A stretch of 64,000 nucleotides of DNA, from assembly GCA_900095095.1 (NCBI GenBank), contig FMBT01000315.1, positions 1 to 64,000 on the forward strand. The letters are read 5' to 3'. A model generated the notes under the pieces. That model searched no databases. It was not told the origin of the DNA and saw only the letters and a program-made list of their open reading frames with translations. This DNA is from Fragilariopsis cylindrus CCMP1102. Its lineage: Eukaryota; Bacillariophyta; Bacillariophyceae; Bacillariales; Bacillariaceae. A program made the position numbers and the translations under genes. Position 1 is the stretch's first letter, and each line of letters starts with the position of its first letter. This document shows, one piece after another, positions 55,548 through 64,000 of the stretch.

Positions 55548-56201
55548 GATGGAGATAGATACGGTACTGAAAGGGACGACTACTGTTCGATATAATGCTT
55601 TAAGTATGAAAAGAGCTTATTGTGTTTGTTCCGATTTGTTCTGCAATAAAAATGAATATTGGGTGACTATCGAATCGAAAGTTTTCTTGGAAAAGTGATA
55701 CTCCCCAGTGAGGGAGGGTCGTTTGTCGTTTGTAGTGCGCATTCTTAGTTCTTCCTTCTCTACTGCATTCAGCGTAACGCCGTTACTCGCGTTTAGTTCC
55801 GTTAGTCGTTGTGGTGTTGTGTTTCATGTTTCATGATTTTAAATTTGAGTTTTGAGTTTGAGTTTGTTTGTTTGAGCAAAGAATCCTGAAGATATTCAAT
55901 ATTTTGACAGGGCCGAGCATTATTTTGGCGTGTGTTGTTGTTCACTAGTCGACTAGTTGTACTAAACAAGACTCAATTGTCGGCGATTTGATCACCAGAA
56001 TTAATCCATTGTCAAAATTCCACGACATCAATTAAAAAAGTACATGAAAGTATAAGCACTCTATCGTCCGCTGCAAAAGGCTCAAGAAAGCCGCAGGAAA
56101 GATCAACCCTGAACCAGGATGAACGAGTATGCGCTGATGTCATTGTAGAAATCGAGATATTGGAGTGAAAAAAAAAAATACGACATTTCATATTATTAAA
56201 T
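55548..56201. other. Divergent intergenic region
   Basis: Promoter side of the DUF6824/HA gene and of the ceramidase gene. A GTTTGAGTTT run occurs near 55845-55875. No gene seen. Confidence 0.4.
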
Positions 56202-57296
56202 ATGCAATCTGCAGACTACTTTATTAACAATGGTGATCAGACTGTTGATGATGGGTACTGGGAACCTCATACGTCTTCGATTGATTTTTGTGAAACGAAT
56301 TATCTACATTCTTCGTACATAGCTGAACCACATAATTTATTCTCATCTTTGTGGGGGTTGAGTCTATTAGGATTGATCGGAATTTATTACGGTAATCCCA
56401 CTGGTGAGATACGATTTAAGATTGCATATGGAATATTAATATTGATTGGTATCGGATCGGCTGCATTACATGGAACACTCAATTGGGTATTCCAATCGGC
56501 TGATGAACTTCCAATGATTTATTTAGTAATTTCAGCTCTGTATTGCTTAATCGAACTCGGTGACGACGACGATGTTACGGTACCAATACCATCACCATCA
56601 CAACAAAAATATAACAACAACAACAACAACAACAATAGTAATAATAACAACAAAGTGTTGAAATATCCGTGGTTACCACATATTTTCGTGGTTCTTGGTA
56701 TTATCAATACGCTTATATACTTTCGCTTCCAACAGATTTATGTCGTATTTCTCCTTACCTTTATTGTGATGATTATAGCCGCTTTCATTCTCCACGTCCA
56801 AATTGCTTGGAGACAAAGACAGATAATAATTCTTTCGTTGTCAACAACGTTTCCTAATACAGACGAAGACGACGAGACCACCACAAGCAATAACAGTAAT
56901 AATAATCGTGATAATCGTGATAATAATAATAATAATAATAATATGACAATGAATATTATCCGTCGGAACAACGCCCAGATCGCATTACGATTTTATGTAT
57001 GGCATTACGTGGTATTTGTAGGTATAGCAACACCAGTTTGGATCCTTGATCAGTTCTGGTGTAGAAATCTTCTTCCTATCTACAATTCTTTACCGTATTT
57101 TCTACGAGGGTGTACCCTCCATGTAATATGGCATGTAATGGCAGGACTTGGTGGGTATACAATATTACAATTCCTTGTGACATGTCGGATGAGCGTCCTC
57201 GGATTACCCTGTAAGATCCAATGGATTCTAGGTATCATCCCGGTTGTTGTATCGACAGTATCATCTCGATACAAAGAAAATACCAAACAACTATGA
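56202..57296 (+). CDS. Alkaline ceramidase (ACER/YPC1 family)
   Basis: 364 residues. Family motifs occur in order: GYWEPHTSSIDFCETNY near the N-terminus (E and the P-H-TSSIDFCE signature), HNLFSSLWGL, GSAALHGTLNWVFQSADELP (the HGT...DE motif of the first metal site), a C-terminal LDQFWC and TLHVIWHVMAGLGGY (H-x3-H). The residues H and D of these motifs bind the catalytic zinc in the human and yeast enzymes. Seven membrane segments can be drawn. The enzyme hydrolyses ceramide or phytoceramide to sphingoid base and fatty acid in the ER or Golgi. Loops after the third and fifth segments carry N-, D- and T-rich microsatellite insertions. All key residues seem present, so it is probably active. 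Confidence 0.93.
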   Translation: MQSADYFINNGDQTVDDGYWEPHTSSIDFCETNYLHSSYIAEPHNLFSSLWGLSLLGLIGIYYGNPTGEIRFKIAYGILILIGIGSAALHGTLNWVFQSADELPMIYLVISALYCLIELGDDDDVTVPIPSPSQQKYNNNNNNNNSNNNNKVLKYPWLPHIFVVLGIINTLIYFRFQQIYVVFLLTFIVMIIAAFILHVQIAWRQRQIIILSLSTTFPNTDEDDETTTSNNSNNNRDNRDNNNNNNNMTMNIIRRNNAQIALRFYVWHYVVFVGIATPVWILDQFWCRNLLPIYNSLPYFLRGCTLHVIWHVMAGLGGYTILQFLVTCRMSVLGLPCKIQWILGIIPVVVSTVSSRYKENTKQL

Positions 57297-57517
57297 CGTA
57301 GTCCCATATAGTACTTACAGTACGACGTTACTATTATTGTGAAAAACAATCTTCAAGAAAAAAAGCTCAAAATAACAAACTAGTACTATATGAAATAAAA
57401 AGGTATGTACTCAAATCCAGTCTAGAACGATCGATATTTTCTCATTTCTTCTTTTTCATTCAATATTCTCAATCATTAGAACTCTAACTTGTATTCGGTA
57501 CCACCCTCTGTGGCTGT
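57297..57517. other. Short spacer, no gene seen
   Basis: 3' flank of the ceramidase gene. Confidence 0.4.
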
Positions 57518-58680
57518 CTATGCGACAATTTCAAGATTGATACTATTCGTTTCGGGTGGAATACGAATCGATGCGTGTATGTCTGCCCCAACGCTGATGA
57601 TATAATGCATATTCACTAGGAGGAGAATACGTCGTATCGAAGGCGGACCTCCATACATTTCATCACCATTAACACTGTACCGTACGTAAAATCGACCACC
57701 GATACGGAAACTAAACGATGCATTGGTGTCCATTTAACTTTTCCTGTAACAGGATCGTATTGAACTCCCTATTGCTGCTGATTGCTTATATTGATCCGAT
57801 TTGATTTCCATCGATGGGATTACCAGCCTTATAATCCTTTTTAATTTCGTATGGGAGACTTAATCGACTGGTCGTGAAAAAATTTCAGGATTATCCAATT
57901 CATTACCAGATGGTGCCGATGGCAATTGTTTTCTCTCACACATATAATACCAATCTCCAGGACGTAATGTTAAGTAGGGTGAATTTTGAAAATTACATAG
58001 TGTTCAGGACTAATGATACGAGAGCAATCGTATACTCTCACAATGGATTCATTTGGATTATCCCACGAACTTGAAGGTATTTACCCCTAATGATCGCCAT
58101 AGTATTTTCATTCAAACCAATACCCAATAATTTACGATTTTCTATACTGTCGTTCAATACTTCGTACAGTGAAAATTCTCCATTTCGTTAATTGATATGA
58201 TTGCCAACAGTAGCATTCACTAACAAAGCCAAATCCATGCCGGTACCATTCTCGTCCTGAAATAAGGTTTGCCAATCCTGCTGTGTTACCTATCGGCATA
58301 TTAGACCCCATAACAGCTACCCCAGTAGATATTCCTATAATGACACCGTCTCGATCTAATACTGTCCATAATTATTCTTCTATTTGCGTGTATTGCATGC
58401 ATCAATTAATCTCCACTGTCAACTACCTGGTAAGAAAAAACCTTTCGCATTCCGTAATGGAGCAACGAATCCATCGGTATCAGCTTCTTCTGCATCAGCA
58501 GCATCTGTAGCAAAAGGTTCTCGTCTATTCGTATATGCCATTATAGATGATCATTGTTGCTCAAATGCTACCTCATCTTTTTTTGGTAACTTCCCGACGT
58601 CCTCTAGGAGCAAAAACTAATGGATCACGTAACCACAACTTTTGTAAATTCCTTCTGAATTCTTCCAGCAAAAAACAAGA
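57518..58680 (-). pseudogene. Decayed cyanophycinase-like (peptidase S51) gene
   Basis: Minus-strand pieces in several frames follow the order of the S51 fold. DPLVFAPRGRREV lies near 58630. GFVAPLRNAKGFFLPGS and QWRLIDACNT lie near 58480-58400 (compare GGxQxRL in the family). VLDRDGVIIGISTGVAVMGS lies near 58360-58300, where active enzymes have GGTSAGA with the nucleophilic Ser. LLGIGLNENTMAIIRG is near 58120 (the GIGxDExTA motif). LPYEIKK-like sequence is near 57855, and a C-terminal part around NGDEMYGGPPSIRRIL is at 57733-57518. At least four stops or frameshifts interrupt it. The Ser-to-Thr and Gly-to-Val changes in the nucleophile motif suggest loss of activity. Cyanophycinases cut beta-Asp-Arg polymer; diatom homologues are of unknown use. 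Assignment rests on motif order only. Confidence 0.55.
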
Positions 58681-58920
58681 AGAAGACGACGACGACGACG
58701 ACGGCGAAGAATCAGCAGTAAAAGATGATTCATTCTTCATCGCATCATCGTTTTCTGTCTCTTATCTACCTACTGAAGAAGAAGAAGAACGAGAGGTGGT
58801 TACAGCAGAAGTAGCAGCAGCACGGATTGTACCTACTCGTCCACCTCTGCTAGTACTAGTAACGTCTTCTTGTGCCTCATTATCAGTTGCAGCTGCGCTC
58901 TTTGTGCTCTATGCGAAGTA

Positions 58921-59533
58921 ATAGTATTGATGTAGCTTTCTGATTTTGTTACTCGTCACTCTTTTAAGGGAAGGATGCAAAATCTCTTTGATATACTGTG
59001 GAGCATGCAACTTGAACTATTCTTCATGTGTGATATATATGTGTGTCTCGTTTCACGACTAAGAAAATCGAAGGACGTTTCTTATTCACGATTAAATTTG
59101 AATTTCAAATTCACATCACGATATTGATACATTCAGTCACGGACCCGACATCAAAACGAAGGCATAAAATCTAAAATCAGTGGCATATGTTCAATGTCAC
59201 GATCACATCAGCAGAATTGATACATTGATACTTGCGACTGTAATTGTGCTGGTGTTATTATGGTAGTTAGAGGAATTGAAAACATTAACATGTTGAGTGA
59301 GTAGATCGTAGCAGGATCAACATACAGTACTTTGAATAGCCGACGACATTAATACCAGTAAGAGTATAATTTGTATGTATCTTCTCAAACGACGAGAAGT
59401 AACAATAATAGATACAACACGAAGCAGGCAGGGAGCAGAAGAAACATACATACCTTCGAGGTAATCATAAAAACTAAAAACAGGCAGGTAACAAAGTGCG
59501 ACAGAGTTACTTTATTTTTGTGTACAAGTGACA
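58921..59533. other. Intergenic, no gene seen
   Basis: AT-rich flank of the secreted-protein gene. Frames near 58547-58921 on the plus strand are low complexity and probably shadow the decayed gene. Confidence 0.35.
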
Positions 59534-59881
59534 ATGATGACGACCTCAACCACCGACAAAACACTTGGCCTGATCTTGATGGTAACATTCACTCTGTTGG
59601 GATCCGGAATTGCTCAGCAGCAACAGGCATATCACCGACAGACAGAACAGAAACAGAATCAACGTCGTCGTGTTGCTACCAGTGGTAAAAGAAAGCATGA
59701 AGGACAACAGCGACGAAGTTCTGCATCATTATCGTCATCGTTACCTATATTTGAAATTGAAGAAGATCATACTCCATTTTATGAACATAATGAATTAGAG
59801 ATAGAACTTGGAATGATTTTAACAGAAGATATGCATCATTGGGAACGTGTATTACAGCAACAAGATTCATTCTCAATGTAA
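59534..59881 (+). CDS. Small secreted protein
   Basis: About 115 residues. MMTTSTTDKTLGLILMVTFT continues hydrophobic to GSGIAQ, a good signal peptide. The mature part is Q- and R-rich at first (QQQQAYHRQTEQKQNQRRR), then basic and S-rich, then ends in a more conserved-looking acidic block (IFEIEEDHTPFYEHNELEIE, then LGMILTEDMHHWERVL). The start could also be two codons upstream at 59528. The family is unknown. The product is probably secreted or plastid-exported; no phenylalanine cleavage motif is visible. Confidence 0.55.
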   Translation: MMTTSTTDKTLGLILMVTFTLLGSGIAQQQQAYHRQTEQKQNQRRRVATSGKRKHEGQQRRSSASLSSSLPIFEIEEDHTPFYEHNELEIELGMILTEDMHHWERVLQQQDSFSM

Positions 59882-60246
59882 TAGGATAAATTGCTAATTG
59901 AATGCTGAGTAACTCGTCCAATAGAAAGAGCAGGTATAATCTGCCCGCACACACATAAATAATGGGAAACAATTACATCAGTTTTCCATTAGGATTATTA
60001 TACGTATGTAATATTACTATATTCAATATAGATAAATGAAACAATAAAATTGACTTCAACATTGAATACACAGACTCTAGCTAATGGTGAACAAATCTTC
60101 ATAAATGTCGAAACAACATCAGATTATCTTACAACTGATTCGCCGGCGTTTAAATGAGGCGAAACCGTCTGTTTTTTTTAGTATAATCGTATTCTCCAAG
60201 CGAGTCGAGACGGATGCATCGTAATACCGCAAAGAAACAAGCCTAA
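59882..60246. other. Convergent intergenic region
   Basis: 3' flanks. No gene seen. Confidence 0.35.
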
Positions 60247-60700
60247 TCATGCAGGGTCTTTTTTGCTTTCTTCTTCGTGTGTACCATCATCATCGTCGTC
60301 ATCTTTATCTTTACTTTCATCATCCGAAGCCCATGATGACGACGACGATTCTTGTGTGAGAATCCCAGTTATAGGCTTTCTACAAATAAGAAGCCGTACA
60401 ATATCGCTCGCACCAATATGATCAACCCCATATTTCATTATAACTCCATTATCGGGAATGACACTACCTTTTTTCCTAACGTCTACTACCATGCCATCAT
60501 ACCGTATTCTTCAATCATCTCGTCAAAAGATGGTAGATTTTCTGGCGTTACATAAGTACTAGCGAATTGTAATGCAGCAACCTTGGAATTGTAAACACCA
60601 ACAACTTCTGAATCGGATATAAATTCTTTTTCATGACTTGAATCTTCAATACTCAACACATAAAGGAATACCCTTATACGGGTGCTTCTTGTCTTACAAG
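60247..60700 (-). pseudogene. Possible fragment of a gene with acidic C-terminus
   Basis: Minus-strand reading near 60690-60510 gives VFLYVLSIEDSSHEKEFISD and VVGVYNSKVAALQFAS, protein-like sequence that ends at a stop after EYGMMAW. The adjoining frame 60492-60247 reads KYGVDHIGASDIVRLLICRK and ends in an S/D/K-rich tail. They may be two exons or two halves of one broken gene. No family recognised. Confidence 0.3.
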
Positions 60701-61349
60701 CTCTTCTTTTCCTAAAGGTACATTACGATGCATGTTGCCTTTTCTATCGTTCTATGTTTCCTAAGTTTTGTGTTTGTTAATTATATGCGTCTCTGCTGTG
60801 ATAACCTGTCACTCTCTTTCTCTATTTGCCTCTCTTAGTACGTCTACTAAAACGCCACACAAGAATTGTTCTGTGATTTGTGAACTAGATTCTCAAACAA
60901 ACAAACAAAAAGATCCATGATGAAGCCATCGACATGCAAGAGGGAAATGGGGGATAATATGGTTCTGTCTGAAAGGGGGAAGAGGGAGATTATTATGGGA
61001 CTGGTTTTGATACGGACTAGATTCAACGATACAGGACTGATTTCTTCTTTGTTTTATCTTTTTCCTGTGTTCAAAATTCTTATTCAAAACTGATCATCAT
61101 ATCAAAATCTTTTGTCGCCTCAGTCTATATTGCGTACATAAAACAAAAACCACAAACACTTATTATAAGCAACCACATCGCGGCAACAGTAGTAAGAAGC
61201 GCGGCACTGGTACCATTCATGTGAGTGACCCATGACAAAGTAAGAAGAAAGAAGGAAAGCCTTTGTGTGCGAGAGAGAGAGAGAAAGGCGGAAGTGATGA
61301 TAGCATAACAATAACACATCACATCGCAGTACAGTACAGTACATTCACC
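60701..61349. other. Intergenic and leader of the transporter gene
   Basis: Contains a (GA)n run at 61269-61284 and an ACAGTACAGTAC run just before the start codon. No other gene seen. Confidence 0.4.
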
Positions 61350-64000
61350 ATGGGCAAAGAAACCAACTACAGCAATGATAATGGCGGGGATGGTAAAAAT
61401 AACTTAATGGGATTGTTCGCTCCTCCTCCTCCTCCCCAACAATCAGGCGAAACCGATGCCCTCCTCCAATCAATAGTATCAGTAGTATCAGCTGACAACA
61501 ATCACAACAACAACCACAACGACGATATAAAATTAACGATCCGTGAAGACGAAGTCGAAAATCTCACCACTCCTCTATGTTACGGAAGTAGTACCACCAG
61601 TAGCAGGCACAAGCACAGCAATGAAGCTGCTGCTGCTGCTGCTGATGTTGATGGTGGTCAAGATTTCTTCTTATCAAAAACGTATGATGTATCATCAGAA
61701 TCAGTGGCTGGTGTTCCCTACAGGAACAACAACAAAGATATTTCATGTTTATTTGCGTCACCATCATCGGTATTTCCATCTCCAAAAACAACTCAAACAA
61801 TAATAACACCATCATTTGTTAGAACTATTTCATCCTATTTGATACCGTATACATCATTATCGACGTGGTTGGGGGGATTATGTTTGTTCTGTATCATGTT
61901 GTATTTTGTATGGCCAATGGTGGTTCAATAACAAGACCATATTCTGATATAAGTATGATTGGTGATATGGCACGATATACTGCTGTTGGTATTATAGTAT
62001 CATGCCCTTTTTTAATATATCGATTAAGTGATCGTCACAACACCATTGGTATACCAGCTATGTTCCCATCTACAGATTTATTCTTAGCACCATTTATGGC
62101 AGAAGCTGCTTCTGTTATTGATAAATGTATAACACAGGATATTAATTCTGGTCTATTAATTCTTAATAATAATCATAGTCCTGATGACGACGAGGCATTG
62201 ATCATTACTCGATTATGGTTCGGTTCATTTGCGGTAGTTATTTCATTTGGAATGATGTTGTCGGGGTTTCTTTTGATAGTCGCATCAAAGAATAAACTTG
62301 CTAATTTAGGGTAAGTTAAGTTAAGTTGAGTTGCTTTTGGGGGTTGTTGTTTTTGATGTTGATGCTGTCGTATTTTTTTTGACTGATTGAATCGAATTAT
62401 AAACACTCCTCACAGAATGAAGTTACTTTGTCTTGTGTTAAATAATTGTAGTACATTTTTACCGTATGGTGTATTGTGTGGATTTTTTTCTGCCGTCGGA
62501 ATCCTCATGTGGAAGCTTGCTATCACTATAGGTGTGTTATGTTATGTTATTACGTTGACTATTTTCGTCTATTTGACCCACAATAATACCTAACAAACTA
62601 ACCTACACGCCGGTATTGTTTTCTCTTCTATTCAGATACACCTGCTAGTACAGACAATACTACTACAACTACTGATTCGAGTGGTGACGACCGTTATAAC
62701 GATTGGATGATGATTATTATACATCACATACCAAGTTTAATTGTTGGTATCGCAATGAATCGATTAGGACCGAAACATCCTTTCTTTGTTACAGGATTAA
62801 TTATTGCAACAATGATTGTATTTTATTTGGTTCTATACTTTTACCCAGGACTTTCGTTAGACGACTGGTTCTATTCACATGATGAATTGAGATCATCAAT
62901 GTCATCATCTGCAACCTCATTATTGACATCGTCGTCAGTAACATCAACGTCAACAACCACCCCGACTCTTTTGTTACCTTATTTACCACCCAACCCTCTC
63001 GGTACATGGTTTGCGATATGGGAACAATACGTATATTGGAAGGCTGTACTATTAGGTGCAGAACAGATGATTGCATTAGCAATTTTGTACTTATTACGAG
63101 CATCGATACATGCAACAGCATTGAAGAAGAATACATTCAATCTAGTTCGCCGTGTACCAATTGCTGTAACTACAAAGGACAAGGCTGAGGAGGGAGGCAA
63201 CATTAGAAATAATGGCGATGATGACTTTTTCGATGATTCCTCTGACTTGATGGCCGGACATCATCGTCGGAAGGCTTCTAATACCTCAGCGTCTTCATCA
63301 ACCATGACACAAAAAGCATACGATGGAGCAAATCAATTGGCTAAATCGGTTAGAGATGGAGTTGAAATCGTTAATTTGAGTTTGTCAGACAAACTAGTCT
63401 TGAAAGAGAAGCGGTATGGCAGTCCCATTCGACGTAACAATCGGCAACGTCAGCATTGTAAGTGTTCCACTGCATCCACTGCATCGACTACTACAGCTGT
63501 CGTCGCCAATATCAATACTGCTACTGGTAATATCAATGACAATGGTAAGCTATTAGATTTGCCGTCGCACCGATCGAACTTCTCGACGACGACACAATCC
63601 TTCTCCAATGTAGAACGAAATAATCCTGCTACTATTGCATCCAGTGGTAATGATGATAAACCCACTGTGACCAAAGATGATGTCATCGACTACGTGGAAA
63701 TCCGGCCTTCTCATTCAGACTTGACGGTAGAAGAAATATTCATCGAATACGGATTTGGGTTTTTCATTACAGCGATTTGTGGTGGTGTCGGTTGCTGTCC
63801 CACGATCGCAACGTCTAACACCATGTACGCAGTCGGTGCCGGTTCGGCTGCACCACAGTATCTATCTATCTTTTTGTTACTGGTTTTATTTTACTGTTCT
63901 GGATTTGAGATCGTCCAGTATATCCCGAAGACAGCATTTTCGTCTCTTTTGGTGCTGAGTGCTGCAGATAATATCGCTACTTGGTTCATCAAACCACTTT
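61350..64000 (+). CDS. SulP/SLC26-type transporter, 5' part, three exons visible
   Basis: Exons 61350-62310, 62416-62531 and 62636 onward (open at the window end). The introns are 62311-62415 (GTAAGT...CACAG) and 62532-62635 (GTGTGT...TTCAG), and both joins keep phase. After a low-complexity N-terminus with a P run, the membrane domain starts near residue 190. VVFCMANGGSITRP, LANLG-MKLLCLVLNNCSTFLP, YGVLCGFFSAVGILMWKLA and ITID-TPAST fit SulP anion transporters of the fungal YGR125W type. Near the end, FGFFITAICGGVGCCPTIA and EIVQYIPKTAFSSLLVLSA match the conserved NBD-adjacent SulP helices. The frame shifts once at the G6 run 61872-61877; one extra G restores it. Substrate (sulfate or another anion) cannot be told. 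No STAS domain is visible yet. Confidence 0.75.

Noticed and set aside
61120-61344. Leftward frames with SLSLSH and aromatic residues
   Set aside because: Antisense to the GA-repeat leader of the transporter gene.
1-64000. tRNA, rRNA or other structured RNA genes
   Set aside because: Scanning by eye for T-loop and anticodon-arm patterns gave no convincing candidate; a covariance-model search would be needed to exclude them.

Overview
The window is nuclear DNA of a diatom, most likely a raphid pennate species. The grounds are: DUF6824 proteins (twice); helicase-associated (HA) repeat proteins; small plastid proteins with a signal peptide followed by a phenylalanine-type cleavage motif; short GT-AG introns of about 80-175 bp; an AT-rich background; and coding microsatellites that give runs of D, N, S, Q, T and K. 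Species cannot be fixed from the sequence alone.

Layout. 0-8 kb: a spliced CRAL-TRIO/DUF6824 gene, the 5' part of a CDP-diacylglycerol synthase gene that stops before its catalytic half, a spliced HNH-like nuclease gene with a tandemly duplicated 79-residue module, a 38-bp tandem repeat and one orphan gene. 8-12.5 kb: a 3.7-kb element with 138-bp terminal direct repeats (one mismatch) and a 3-bp target duplication, sitting inside a host coding sequence whose frame is continuous across the empty site. 13-24.7 kb: ordinary genes, including small plastid-type proteins, a three-exon plastid membrane protein, a diatom orphan, an omega-like glutathione transferase, a three-domain fasciclin protein and a GC-richer NAD(P)-binding protein. 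25.6-27.7 kb: an orphan 633-residue gene preceded by a degenerate array resembling the terminal repeats of the 3.7-kb element. 28-40 kb: an NTF2-like protein, a large Myb-domain gene, an M23 metallopeptidase and a two-module surface protein. 40-45 kb: a decayed quinone oxidoreductase and a decayed piggyBac transposon. 45-57.3 kb: a RING-H2 protein, a membrane protein, TMEM222, a DEAD-box helicase, a DUF6824+HA protein and an alkaline ceramidase. 57.5-64 kb: a decayed cyanophycinase-like gene, small genes and the 5' part of a SulP-type transporter that runs off the end.

The genes do not form one pathway; this is ordinary diatom gene order. Several genes can be followed across introns because the splice sites restore frame and, in one case, restore a repeat-matching sequence. 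Three otherwise good genes (Myb gene, DEAD-box helicase, SulP transporter) have frame breaks of one or two bases at or beside homopolymers. That pattern looks more like residual long-read assembly error than biology, although true decay cannot be excluded.

The best candidate for something undescribed is the 8491-12194 element: young, sharply bounded, carrying no recognisable transposition protein, and linked by its terminal repeat motif to a second orphan gene at 25.6-27.7 kb.
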